This document shows positions 1-11,008 of a DNA stretch of 64,000 nt, piece after piece; within the stretch, counting starts at the first letter, position 1; every line of letters starts with the position of its first letter. Origin of the DNA: Lithospermum erythrorhizon (lineage: Eukaryota > Streptophyta > Magnoliopsida > Boraginales > Boraginaceae); contig JADFUC010000278.1 in NCBI GenBank assembly GCA_019722365.1, forward strand, positions 744,001-808,000, written 5' to 3'. The notes below the pieces were generated by a model. The model did no database searches, had not been told where the DNA came from, and saw nothing but the letters and a program-made list of their open reading frames with translations. The position numbers were made by a program, and so were the translations under genes.

Positions 1-234
1 TTGTGGTAGGTTCTTGGAAGAGTTTGTCCTGCTTCTGTCCAGCTCTCTCTTCTTTATCTATCTGAATTTGCAATGTGTACATATGGAGAGAATTGGAAAG
101 GAATTTCAAAGGTCAAATTAACATAGAATAATTGGAAGTAATACTTTGTAACTTGGAAGTTTATGGAAACTTATTTAACTTCTGAATAATTTATTTATTT
201 TGGTTTTTCTTTTTTATTCTTCTTCTACCCTCAA

Positions 235-442
235 TTTTTTTTTAAACGAGTACCCGCAGCATTGATTTTTGAAATACAGACTGATAAATCTCTGACGACG
301 TAATAAATTTTAAATAACGCCAGCCTAAGTAAATCAACACTAGGCAAGTCCTATATGACGCTTCCCACTAAATATTTGCAGAGGAGAAATCGAACTTATG
401 ACCTCACGATTTGACAAAGTTTTACCTATTCCACCACATCAT
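235..442 (-). mobile_element. tRNA-derived SINE-like element
   Basis: Read on the minus strand, the head has an A-box-like TGGTGGAATAGG (436-425) and, about 28 nt further on, a B-box-like AGTTCGATTTC (396-386). The body then runs about 140 nt into an A9 tract (243-235). Order and spacing fit a Pol III-transcribed tRNA-related SINE. I see no clear target-site duplication, and the B box departs from GGTTCGANTCC, so this is probably an old copy. Confidence 0.55.
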
Positions 443-602
443 TCATCTTTACGCAGTTTTTACCCCCAGTCTTTCATTGCATGTGATGTCTGGTGTCATG
501 GCTACACTTGTCAAAACGAGTATACTCCAAGATCACGTGCCTACTCTTTTCGTTAAATATTACGTTTACATTTATCAAATATTCAAAGTGAATGTACGCA
601 CC

Positions 603-958
603 GATATACTAAATCTAAATGGATGATTTCTTCTACTCTATCTTACCCTCTTTGATCAACATGCAATATCACAAGCCTCGTTGATGCTATTTACTTGAAT
701 TTATTTGAAGAATCATTGTATAACAAGACTAGAGAATGTTCGTAAGCATCGAAAGAATCAAGGTTATATGATTATCAAGAATTGATATACTAAATGAAAT
801 AGATGATGTCTTCTACTCTATCTTACCCTTTTATCTCCAACATGCAATATCACAAGCTCATTGATGCTATTTACTTGGAACTTCTATTTGAAGAATCATT
901 GTATAACAAGACTAGAGAATGTTCGTAAGAATGAAAGAATCAAGGTTATATGATTATG
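603..958. repeat. two-copy tandem duplication, unit about 181 bp
   Basis: Copy 1 spans about 603-783 and copy 2 about 784-958. Both begin GATATACTAAAT and share long near-identical blocks such as CTTCTACTCTATCTTACCC, ATGCAATATCACAAGC and GAATCATTGTATAACAAGAC. Differences are a few substitutions and short indels, so the duplication is fairly recent. No coding potential is seen. Confidence 0.85.
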
Positions 959-1953
959 AATTACATGAAATATTTTTACCGAGTATCATCGTTGGATCAG
1001 TCGGCTACTTATTAAGAGTGTATTCTTAATAATGAGCTTGCATGTTACTAGCTACTATTTAATTTAATTAGAATAATCATTTTGGTGGTATTTAGCAATT
1101 GCTACACCATTAACACGAGGAGGGAAAAATGGATGGAAAATGCGGACATAATCATGAATGAGTATTCTCAACTCTTTTGAACGTTTCCTCATAAAACTAT
1201 GTCCTTTCTTTATTTATATCATGATCATCTAAAAAAAACTAGATAAACAAAGTAGATGAAATTAATTAAAAAGAAATATTTATATCGTCATGGTAATTAA
1301 ACTATGCCCTATATCTACTTTTTTGTTTTGAAATTGAACGTATTGAATGATAACATTGTAAACTACCATGATGGAGTTTGAAGCTCCCTAAGACATCATA
1401 TCCATTCATAAATTTTGAATTTCAATGATATGTAAAAAAAATCTGACCTTGATGAGTATTCTACTCCCCAAACTAAAATATATACATATGTACATATTTA
1501 ACTATTGTCTTAATCTATTAAAATTTGTGTGAGTAAATACATACATATGATCAAGGAACATATTTATTTCAACATATATATCAAAATTATTCAAATGCAT
1601 ACACATCATCTACAATTTATATCTTAAATAGTATCAGAATTACCACACGACTTTCAAAAATTTTACAATCATTAAACTAATAACACATTCATTCATCGAT
1701 CAAGTAATAATAACCAACTAGGCATTAGGCAATAATTTATAGCAAACTACATATACTAATATAAATAGAGGTTTTCTAAGGTGTGCCATAATGGCACATT
1801 TTATACTACTAATCATTATTCATTCGAAACTATATATAGCACTATATTGTGAATTATGAAAACCAGTTCCAGCAACAATGGCACCATCTAACTAGAACAT
1901 CATGAAAGATTAATAATAACCAGCTTTAAATTACATAATTGATCGTCTGCATG

Positions 1954-3621
1954 TCAAGATTCCCCTTGTGGCATCTGATTGAGATCAAATTCCAGAACTC
2001 TCCGAGCCTTCATAGTCTCATCAGTTGCTGACTTCCTCATTTTCTTGCAAATTCTTCTTCCTTTACTACAAGGAGTGCTCTTATTATGAGCAACAGGAGG
2101 AGGAGGGACTTCATCATCAATTGTGTTGTGAATGTTCATCTTGAATTTATTATGACTAGACTTGTGACCTCCCAAAGCTTGATGAGTTGGGAATATTTTG
2201 CCACAATGAGGGCACCTAAACTCCTTACCATTTTCAGTACCCGATCGTGGCGCCGGAGGAGGAGGGGGAGGGGGAGGAGCAGCAACTGAAGGGGGGCTAA
2301 TAACATTATTGTGATCTGAAAGCACAACTGAAGATGGTGATAATTTATCCTTTTTCATTGTGATCTTGTCGCCATTATTATTGTACTTTCTTTTTATCTT
2401 CTTTTTTTCAACAATTTCCCCTTTGCCTTTTCTAGCATAGTGCATCTTCCTAACAAGTTCATCATCAGATTTAGTACCATGTGAAGAATTATCATCATCC
2501 TTATTACCATTTTGAAGAATTTCAATACTCTTCCCTTCGTTTTTCACTCCAGCTTCCTCCACTTCATCTCCTCCATTACAAGACTGATCATATTTTTCAA
2601 CAATTTTCCCTTTACCTTTTCTTGGATTTTTGCATGTCTTGGCAAAATCCAACAAATGTTCCATCCCCTCCGGTGCCACTACTTTTCCATCATCATGATT
2701 GGATTTTGATCCACCACTATTATGAAAATGCATGAGTAGATGACTAGCCATGCGATGTTCTTCAAAACTGTCCTCTTCCTTATCATCATCATCTTCTTCA
2801 CTTTCATTATTATTGGCAATTGCATTTTCACCTCTCCTACCCTTCCTGAACCAACCTAGACCCGCCAAATCTTGAGCTAAATCAACCACCGGTGCCGCCG
2901 TAGGTACAGATGTCCCTGCCTCCATCGTACCATCAACGTGCATCATCAATAATGCCTCTAAAGAGACACCCGCCTCAATAGTAGCATGGTTTCCAAAATT
3001 CCATTTTTCTTGATTTCTTCCTTCCTCCTCCAATTCTTCATCAAATGCAGCATGTGATGGAAACATTGAAGAATTCTTGATATCACCAGTATTAAGATTA
3101 GAACTATCTGGTCGATCCATGCCTCTATATGGTCTATCAGGATGACATCTCATATGTCCAAACAAAGATTTCTTGGATGGAAAATCTTTATCACAATAAT
3201 CACAAGTAAATCCGAATCTTTTTTTCTTAAACCCCATTTTTTCAGCATAATAACAATCACCATTATCTTCATCAAATTCATCAATTAAACCATCATGCCC
3301 AACAACAGAATTTTCATGGCTTTTGTAATTGTATTTTCTTTTCGTTAGCTTCTTAGAACAAGATTTGTTTTTCTGACCTTTAGTTTGTTGAACATGCTTA
3401 CTACTCATGTGCCCTCCAAATGCTTTTCCAGAGCTGAATTTTTTGTTGCAAAGTGGACAAACTCTTTCATGGCTCTTCAACTCCCCCTCAATCTCCTTTT
3501 TGTTAGTGTTGTCTTCACCTTTTTCCTCTTTTTCTTCATGATTATCTCCCAAATCAGCTAGCTTCAATAATTTCCCCCCACCATTATTAGCATAATAATC
3601 TTCATCACCTTGATGCTCCAT
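1954..3621 (-). CDS. three-finger C2H2 zinc-finger transcriptional repressor (ZAT-like)
   Basis: An intronless gene of 555 aa. The longer frame to 3630 would need a TTG start, so I use the ATG at 3621. There are three widely spaced C2H2 fingers. Finger 1 is C55-C58-H71-H76 with KAFGGH. Finger 2 is C140-C143-H156-H160 with KSLFGH. Finger 3 is C470-C473-H486-H490 with the plant signature QALGGH. A DLNxxP-type EAR repression motif (LEFDLNQMP, about 543-551) lies at the C terminus. The linkers are acidic or lysine-rich, with a proline run near 449-456. The plant family binds DNA in the nucleus and recruits TOPLESS-type co-repressors through the EAR motif. Closest relatives are probably ZAT1/4/9-like proteins, though this one is unusually long. 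A TATA-like box lies about 210 bp upstream. Confidence 0.9.
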   Translation of the reverse strand: MEHQGDEDYYANNGGGKLLKLADLGDNHEEKEEKGEDNTNKKEIEGELKSHERVCPLCNKKFSSGKAFGGHMSSKHVQQTKGQKNKSCSKKLTKRKYNYKSHENSVVGHDGLIDEFDEDNGDCYYAEKMGFKKKRFGFTCDYCDKDFPSKKSLFGHMRCHPDRPYRGMDRPDSSNLNTGDIKNSSMFPSHAAFDEELEEEGRNQEKWNFGNHATIEAGVSLEALLMMHVDGTMEAGTSVPTAAPVVDLAQDLAGLGWFRKGRRGENAIANNNESEEDDDDKEEDSFEEHRMASHLLMHFHNSGGSKSNHDDGKVVAPEGMEHLLDFAKTCKNPRKGKGKIVEKYDQSCNGGDEVEEAGVKNEGKSIEILQNGNKDDDNSSHGTKSDDELVRKMHYARKGKGEIVEKKKIKRKYNNNGDKITMKKDKLSPSSVVLSDHNNVISPPSVAAPPPPPPPPAPRSGTENGKEFRCPHCGKIFPTHQALGGHKSSHNKFKMNIHNTIDDEVPPPPVAHNKSTPCSKGRRICKKMRKSATDETMKARRVLEFDLNQMPQGES

Positions 3622-3833
3622 CTTCAACAAGATAAAAAACAGAATAAGTCACAAAAGAATACCTCAACAATCAAATATTAGTGGTTCTTGAAAATTAAAG
3701 GAAAATATTAGATATTGGATTTTTATCACGATCAAAATATAACGAGGGTGCAAAGAAATACTAACACAAGCTGCAAAAAAGACTTCGAGTGCTATTAAGA
3801 AACAGAAACTAATGAATGTTGGTAAATTCTATT

Positions 3834-3842
3834 CTATATATA
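3834..3842 (-). promoter_or_regulatory. TATA-like box of the C2H2 gene
   Basis: The minus strand reads CTTTATATATAGAAT here, about 210 bp upstream of the ATG at 3621. That would put transcription start near 3805 and give a leader of about 180 nt. The call rests only on motif and distance. Confidence 0.4.
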
Positions 3843-4607
3843 AAGAAAAGGGCACTTAGTTATAATGTTACATAGCTTAGAATGAATCAAAACCAAAAGA
3901 TTAGGAGAAAAGGAAAATAATGTCAAAGGATATTATTACGATATCTTAGAAGTTGGAAAGTCCAGAAATATTGTATCTTTGATGAGAATGTGTATCAATC
4001 AGTATCAATCGCCTAACAATATAATTTGCAAATTTATTATTATCCGATAATGACTATGATATTGATGATGAGAATTGAAGTAGTAGAGCAGTGGATGAAT
4101 TTTGTTATGATCATCAACATTTATTATTACTCCGTAGAAGATTGAGGGAGTGTGAACACATGAAAGATATTGTCGAGCTATTTTTTAGAGTCCACTGTCT
4201 TCTCCCTAATGAATATTCTTTCTTCAACTTTTAATTTTTTCCCTTTTTGATTTTCTATCGATGATAAGTTTTTATTTATTTTTCAAACGATTGGTAACTA
4301 CTTTTAAAAAACTGATTAAACAAACTGTAAACATAAAAATAAGAATACGTTCTTTATACTCCATTTTTAAAATTTATGAAAGCTCGAAATTTATAATTTT
4401 AGAAAAAGTAAGTCTTGTTGTATTCCTTAACAAAATACGGTTAGCATTGACAATCGTGTATCTCCATTTAGTGCCTTGCAACAGACCTTCCGTTTTAATT
4501 ATACATCATGCATTGACGATTACACGATAATTATTCATATTTTCGAAATACATCAAGTATAATTTATTAAATCAATTAGTTATAGTGATAGGCACGTCAA
4601 TAAAATT

Positions 4608-5165
4608 GTACATGAACCAACCTCGAGCTTAAGAAATTATTAGGGGCTCTACTTGATGACTATTTGAGCCGAATGAAACTATCGCCTCATTTAATTTTTA
4701 CAGGTTCAAATCGAGCCCTGAGTTTGTCCATGCCTTATTTGAGCTTCGACCTCAATCACAGTGAATTATAAATAAAATCTACCTTACTAAATCAAATATA
4801 TTAGTAAAATTAATTAATATTTGATAATAATATAAAAGAATAAATTAATCTAATAGTAAATGTATTACATATAGATTCAAACTTCATAAGAATTGAAAAT
4901 ATAAAATAATTAAATAGACAAAGTAGAATAAAATGAGTTTCAAAGCAATTTTCTTTTTTAAAGTATATGAAAAACCTTTGTATACTATTGTTAATATTAT
5001 ATTATTAATTTTTATTATTAAGTAGTATATATATATATATTAATCTGTAATAATACAAAATTTTAGTAACTGCCGACGAGCCATCTAAGCTAAAACAATC
5101 TGCTCACAGTCTGCCAACTCACTATACATCTAACCGAGCTCGAACCTCGACCCAATCTCATGTAC
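4608..5165. mobile_element. candidate degenerate MITE-like element upstream of the RRM gene
   Basis: The segment starts GTACATGAACC and ends with the inverse TCATGTAC. Just inside both ends are inverted CTCGAGCTT-like and GAGCTCGAACCTCGA-like blocks. The centre is AT-rich filler with a short TA run (5029-5040). This looks like a non-autonomous element with degenerate terminal inverted repeats. No target duplication is clear, so family and exact ends are uncertain. It ends about 150 bp before the RRM start codon. Confidence 0.35.
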
Positions 5166-5277
5166 ACAAAGTCTAATTCTAATTCTAAGGTAGTAAAATA
5201 CTAAAATCATTCCCTCCAAGGCACCTAATTACTTTTGCTCCCTTTTTAATCTCAAGCCCTAGCCTCCCATTTCATTC

Positions 5278-5286
5278 AAACCCTAA
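5278..5286 (+). promoter_or_regulatory. telo-box AAACCCTAA in the RRM gene 5' region
   Basis: The motif AAACCCTAA lies 28 bp before the start codon, and a related AGCCCTAGCC is at about 5255. Telo-boxes near the start site are common in plant translation and RNA-metabolism genes. The activity here is inferred. Confidence 0.45.
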
Positions 5287-5313
5287 AAACCCAATCTTGC
5301 ACTCCTTCTCAAC

Positions 5314-6726
5314 ATGGCCAAAAAGCGAAAATCTCAAGCCACCGTACCACAAGAACAGCTGCCTGTACCACAAGAACAGCAGCCGGTACAACCCGAACCC
5401 GAACTCGAACCCGAACCGGAAGAATATGAAGAAATCGAAGAAGACGTCGAAGACGAAGAAAACGAAGAAGTAGAAGAAGACGAAGAAGACGAAGAGGCAG
5501 AGACCGAAGAAGTAAAAGTCAACGGAGGTGAAGGTGAAGGTGAGGAAGGTGATGATGAGCCAATTGAGAAGCTTCTAGAACCTTTTACGAAAGATCAATT
5601 GGCATCTTTATTAAAAGAAGCGGTTTCTAAATACCCCGATTTCGTAGAAAACGTTAAGAAGTTAGCGGATTTGGATCCGTTTCATAGGAAGATATTTGTG
5701 CACGGACTCGGGTGGGATACGACTTCCGAAACCCTAATTAGCGTATTTGGGAAATACGGTGAAATCGAGGATTGTAAAGCTGTTACCGATAAGGTTACTG
5801 GAAAATCAAAGGGGTACGCCTTTATTCTGTTTAAGCATCGGGTTGGTGCTAAGAAGGCGTTGATGGAGCCTCAGAAGAAGATCGGGAATCGGGTTACTTC
5901 TTGCCAGCTGGCATCTGCGGGGCCTGTTCCTGCCCCGCCTCCCGTTGCACCTCCGGTGTCTGAGTATACGCAGAGAAAGATATTTGTGAGCAATGTGGCT
6001 GCGGATATTGATGTTCAGAAGCTGTTGGAGTTTTTTTCTAGGTTTGGGGAGATTGAGGAGGGGCCGTTGGGGTTGGATAAGCAAACCGGGAAGCCCAAGG
6101 GGTTTTGTTTGTTTGTGTATAAGACTGTGGAGGGGGCTAAGAAGGCGTTGGAGGAGCCGCATAAGAATTTCGAGGGGCATACGTTGAATTGTCAGAAGGC
6201 AGTTGATGGACCTAAGGCGGGTAAAGCTGGGGGTGGTGGGTTTTATCAGCAGCAGCACCACCACGGACAACACCATCATGGACAGCAGTCGCATTATGGG
6301 CACCCAGCGAAGAAAGGGAAGTACTCTGGGGGTAGCGGTTCAGGTGGGGCGGGTGCTGCAGGAGGGCATTTGATGGCACCAGCTGCAGTTGGGTTTAATC
6401 CCGGCATGTCTCCTGCAGCATTACCGGCTATTGGGCAGGCATTGGCCATTCTAGCTTCACAGGGTGCTGGATTGGGAGGATTTGGGAATTTTCTTGGAGG
6501 AATGGGTGCACCAGCTACTCAGGGAGTTGCACCTAGTGGCTATGGTGGACAAGCTGGCGGTACTGGCGGATATGGTGCACAAGGTGGTGCTACGGGTGTA
6601 TATGGCGTACAAGGTGGCGGTGCTACTGGATATGGACAGCCAGGACTCCAAGGAGCATATCCTAATACACCGATGGGCCAAGGAGGTGTGAGACCCAATC
6701 AGGGCGGTGCCCCTTACATGGGCTAA
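5314..6726 (+). CDS. UBA2A: UBP1-associated protein 2 (UBA2)-like RNA-binding protein, two RRMs
   Basis: 470 aa from a single coding exon starting MAKKRKSQ. An acidic Glu-rich stretch (about 28-80) precedes two RRMs. RRM1 is about 125-200, with RNP2 IFVHGL at 127-132 and RNP1 KGYAFILF at 166-173. RRM2 is about 211-290, with RNP2 IFVSNV at 213-218 and RNP1 KGFCLFVY at 252-259. The tail is His-rich near 315-335, then Gly/Ala/Tyr-rich. This domain order is that of plant UBA2a/b/c, nuclear proteins that bind U-rich RNA, work with UBP1 in mRNA stabilisation, and gather in nuclear speckles in response to abscisic acid. The assignment to UBA2a rather than another member is less certain. Splice signals after the stop point to an intron in the 3' UTR. 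Confidence 0.9.
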   Translation: MAKKRKSQATVPQEQLPVPQEQQPVQPEPELEPEPEEYEEIEEDVEDEENEEVEEDEEDEEAETEEVKVNGGEGEGEEGDDEPIEKLLEPFTKDQLASLLKEAVSKYPDFVENVKKLADLDPFHRKIFVHGLGWDTTSETLISVFGKYGEIEDCKAVTDKVTGKSKGYAFILFKHRVGAKKALMEPQKKIGNRVTSCQLASAGPVPAPPPVAPPVSEYTQRKIFVSNVAADIDVQKLLEFFSRFGEIEEGPLGLDKQTGKPKGFCLFVYKTVEGAKKALEEPHKNFEGHTLNCQKAVDGPKAGKAGGGGFYQQQHHHGQHHHGQQSHYGHPAKKGKYSGGSGSGGAGAAGGHLMAPAAVGFNPGMSPAALPAIGQALAILASQGAGLGGFGNFLGGMGAPATQGVAPSGYGGQAGGTGGYGAQGGATGVYGVQGGGATGYGQPGLQGAYPNTPMGQGGVRPNQGGAPYMG

Positions 6727-7260
6727 GGGCACTAGGTGAGGATACATCTTTTCAAACTATATGCTTTTTAAGCTGCTATTTTTCATAAAAGTATATGCTT
6801 TATACAACTTGACTTGAAATAGTCATATTTAGTGCCTTGTTGAATTTTAGTAGAAGTTGTAAGTTAATGGTAGGTAAACGTGTGCTTAAAGATAGACTGT
6901 TTGGGTTATGTGGCAGATTAACAACTTGCGGGATGGTCTTAATCACCATATGTAAATCTTTGTAAAGCTTGAATTTAATATACAGGTCTCATTAAATTCT
7001 GTTTGCTATCTCATCCTGATGGATGTAATGTACTAAGCGAAGTTTGAAAATACCTAAGAAGTTTATAAAATCCGCATACATGTGTGGAAGATAAAGATAT
7101 AAGTTTCTCATTGTCTTTTAAACCTATCTGTCTTCATGTTTATTTCAGAGTTAATATAGCTAATATTTAGTGTTTCGTTGGGTGTTTAATTAATTGATTA
7201 TTTTATATTGATGACAGAAATTACTTGCAGCATGGGGTGTAGGGTTCCCTATGATGCTTG
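6727..7260 (+). other. 3' UTR of the UBA2-like gene with a probable intron
   Basis: Nine nucleotides after the stop codon there is a good donor, CTAG|GTGAGG (intron from 6736). A pyrimidine-rich TTACTTGCAG acceptor ends at 7230. It is followed by a 30-nt exon (7231-7260) and another strong donor, CTTG|GTAAGTTG. Introns in the 3' UTR and alternative splicing there are, from memory, typical of UBA2 genes. Later UTR exons between 7.3 and 9.0 kb are likely but I could not place them. Confidence 0.5.
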
Positions 7261-10200
7261 GTAAGTTGTACTTTATTTAATTCTCTAATGGCTTTGCATT
7301 TGTTGGCCTGCACATAGAGTAACTCTTATCTCTCAAGGTCTTCTTACATATCTATCACATATTATTTCCGTACTATTCTAACGGAAGTTTTTGTTTTCCG
7401 TACTATCTCTCAAGGCATCTTATTTGCAACTTATTTTTTCACATCTTATCATGTCATGGTGCAGATATCTTCAAAATCAATCTCTCTTTTTGTTTTGGAC
7501 TCTGGTGGTTTCTTCTGAAGTTCCAGCACAATTGCAAATGACATGTTTATGTCAGGAAAAATCCTACTTTATTACTTAATGACTTGAATCTTCAAAAATG
7601 TATTTTGTTTTATTCACGTACTTTATTTAAAGTTTTTAAATGGTTTGTATTCCAGTAGTTTTTTCTTTAAAAACAATCGCTATGGTTAGGGTATTATGCC
7701 CATGTCTTTCCAGAGTCCCAAGTTTGTTGATCAGCCAACATTTCCGTTATGGTTTTATTATATATCGTGTATCTTACTGTTTGCTTTAAGTATTGAACTT
7801 TATTTTATTGTTAATTACTACTTAAAACCTCAAAAATTTCTTATTTGTCATCACTCTGTTTCCAGATCTTCTGAATCTATGTGCTCTGACTCTTGATTAA
7901 TATTATTTGACCTCTTGGCTTGTTTTCAATGATGATACGGGTGAACTGTTCAATTTGTCAGTTTGCCTACCTGAATATTAAATGACATGCTATAACAGTT
8001 ACTGGTGCAGGTTAAGTGTATGTAGCAATCCAATTCATGTGAAGACATTTTGAAGCAGTGGATATGTCCTGCTCTCAATTTCTGTTCTCTCCTCATTCTT
8101 GTGCCATGAATGTTCTCATTACCTAAAAAGACAGTTTCAATAAAAATCATCTTATTATAACCTCCTTCAAGTGGTTGATAGGGTGGCCAGCCAAGCTCTT
8201 AGGAAAACAATAAATTTTGAAGCCCCCCTCCCTCCCTTCTTAACGTGCAACTATTTGTGATTTTACAAAGACCCTGTTTCAAAAACACACCCTGTTTCAA
8301 AAACACTGTCACTTTCCCATCTTCACTGCCGTTTGCATGTATTTTCAATGTGTACTTGAAACAAATTTAACCTCGATTAATTTTGAATCCCTTTCCGCTG
8401 AAAGTTTTACTGGGAAATGTGATTGATGATGATGTGAACTTTGTCACATCAGTTAACCTTCTCTTGCCGCTTTGTTATTTTCAGAATAATCCTTTAGTTC
8501 ATTTACCATAACTTATAATTGGGTTGACATAGACTTTTATTTAAGGGAAAGAAGTTTCATCAAGAAAACATTTTAAGCTCCCCTAAAGCACATGAGTTTT
8601 CCCCTTTTAACGCATTATTCATCTGTCACATGATTGATATTCAAAATGCAAACTAGGTCTTCATCTGCACTCTTTTTGGGTTCATATTCTTAGCATATTT
8701 AACAGTCGGTCTGTTGTGTTCTTTGATCATGCTTTACTCTGGCGAATTCACTCCTTCTGGCCATTGTCTTGCCCTTTGTGAGGGTGCATTGGTTTTTTTA
8801 AGCATTGGCATGTGCATGGGACTATATATGAGAAGTTGTCCCTTTTCTTCCTGATCAAGTCTGCTACAGAAATGAACCTGAGCAGGAACCTGATAAGGGG
8901 GATTTTCCATGATACAGAAGAAGTTGCTGCATTTGTATGTACAACTTTTGAGTCTTACATAATTTTAGCCTATTCTTGTTGATGTGCTCATCCTTGTACA
9001 CAAGAATATGCTTTAGGCCTCTTGAAAATAATAATCTAGCTAGGGAAAGTTGTGTTCTATCTGAGATGGTTGACTCCCTTTTTGTTCTCTGTTTTCCCGC
9101 TCTGCAATATCCTGCCTGATGATGCTACCATTTTGGGCAATTTAGGCATGCATTCAACTTTGCTTAAGCACATACAAGGACAATTGATTATGGCACCATG
9201 CATGGTAGCATGATTATGTATACAAGTTCCGGGTGATTGCATATGGTCCATTATGGCTCTCACCCTTTTCAATATTTTGAAGTAGCGATGCCTCTTGAAG
9301 CTCAAACTTACTTTGGGTGAGTTGAATACTTAAATATGGTTTTGGAACTTGATGTGTTTGACAAACTGACTCCTTGATAACATGTGCAAACTTCATTTGC
9401 AATGTACATTTTTTTTAAAACCCAATTGTTGGGGTATATACCCTCGACCTATATTTTTACAAGTGTTTAACCATTATATCAAACTATCACCTTCTGAATC
9501 ACTAGGGTTAGGGTTAGCCAGTACATGTAGATATTGGCTATACGACGAAAAGATTTATCGAAATTAGAAGGAGCATGATCGTATTTTAAAAAAATGCAAA
9601 ACTACCCTCTGGTAATGATGTTGAATAAAATGGCTATCTTCGTTTCTATTCCATGTAGGAATATAGTAAAATCCAACTATTAACATTCGAAATTTTTTTG
9701 GGATGAACGGGAATATGTAACATGAATTATTCACTCTTCCCTTTTCAAATGGGTTCGTTTTAGCCCAAGTGTGTCTCATTTCATTTTGTATAATCAATTA
9801 TTTTTCGAAAATAAATTAATCCTAAATGTAAAAGAGGGGTTTGGAGCAATCAATATAGATACAAGCAAAACTTTTGATAAGATAGATGAGAAGATGTACA
9901 TAAATTGTAAATTCCTTGGTTTGAGAAGATAATTTGATTGAGTCCGTAGAAAAATGATTTATTAAGATGAAACATTAATTGTATTCCAATGATTAATGAG
10001 GGTGATAATTACATGCGAGAAATATGGGTGATTTGAAGCGTGGATTAGTGAAGGGTGGACACGAAGACCAAAACCTGAATAATGAAATTCATGAGATCAG
10101 ATCTTCTACTGCAAACTATTATTCCTACACCTTTATTTTCTCATGTTTCTTTCTCTCTTGCCGTAACCCATTTAACTTCTATGTTTCTTTCTACAACCAA

Positions 10201-11008
10201 CCTAATGCTCTCTTTCTTTTTACCTAAATCTACCTAATTCCAGAATAATATCCTAATTTATTTTGTTTGATATTTTAAGAAATTATTTTATTTAAGAAAG
10301 TCAGATTTGGCTCTAAATTTACCCATGCTACATTCAACTTAAAAATTATTCATTTTCAAAAATAAAGTATAATATATTCTATATTTTAATGTATTTACTC
10401 TACACTTGACTTCGATTCCTCCTTTACTAGCCTAATTTTAATATATTAAGACTAATTTTAATATATTATTCACCTCAATCGTGCATGGAAGTGGTTGAAT
10501 CAGATTTTTCGTATGGGGGTTGTCAAAGAACTGTTATAACAAAAACTAAAAAAATTTCAAGGTACGAATCACATAATTTTGTGGAAAATGTATATAAAAA
10601 GTTTATTTTTTAATGATCTATTTTTTCAAAATATTAGGGGGCGACTTCTTCGCTATGCCACCCCTAGTTCAATTTTAGTCATTGGGTGGTTAAAAATAGA
10701 AACTTTATTTGTGATTTTTTTGTTGTTGTTGTCATTCTTTGTGTTTAGCTATGTTAGTTTTTTTTTGCATGATCAGGAAACCCATTATGGTAATTGGTAA
10801 ATGATTTAATGTGTTATTGTATGTCTTGTATGTTACTTGCTAAGCTGAACATTGATGAATTGAAGCTCTGAAGCTTAAGAATATACTTAAAGAATCAATT
10901 TTTTTGTTTTAACATTTGGATTAGATAGGTAATTTGTTTATTTGGAATTTGTTATTATGGAATTTAGATTCATTAATCAAGCCAGTGTTGAGGTACAAGG
11001 ATTGCTGA
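7261..11008. other. region between the UBA2-like and bZIP genes
   Basis: I recognise no gene here. The first part probably holds further spliced 3' UTR of the UBA2-like gene. A short tandem duplication of ACCCTGTTTCAAAAACAC lies at about 8270-8305. The AT-rich part from about 9.8 to 11.0 kb should contain the promoter and 5' leader of the bZIP gene, but I cannot place a start site. The short frames in this stretch show no family features. Confidence 0.5.

Larger units (their letters stand above)
1..1953. other. intergenic DNA left of the C2H2 gene
   Basis: This stretch is AT-rich and non-coding. It holds a SINE-like element (235-442) and a 181-bp tandem duplication (603-958), both listed separately. 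From 960 to 1953 I see only AT-rich sequence and the probable 3' UTR of the minus-strand zinc-finger gene that ends at 1954. No open frame here has family-like sequence. Confidence 0.6.

Noticed and set aside
1..79. Minus-strand frame opening with ATG at 79 and running off the left edge
   Set aside because: Only 26 codons are visible, with no recognisable family sequence. It cannot be supported as a gene start.
4261..4530. 89-codon open frame between the C2H2 and UBA2-like genes
   Set aside because: AT-rich composition, hydrophobic-basic random-looking protein, no domain, no splice context.
5806..6303. 165-codon minus-strand frame
   Set aside because: Antisense shadow of the RRM coding region. 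Codon constraint of the plus-strand gene explains it.
9503..9517. TAGGGTTAGGGTTAG, resembling telomere repeat
   Set aside because: Only about two units long, and of the TTAGGG type rather than the usual plant TTTAGGG. Chance is enough to explain it.
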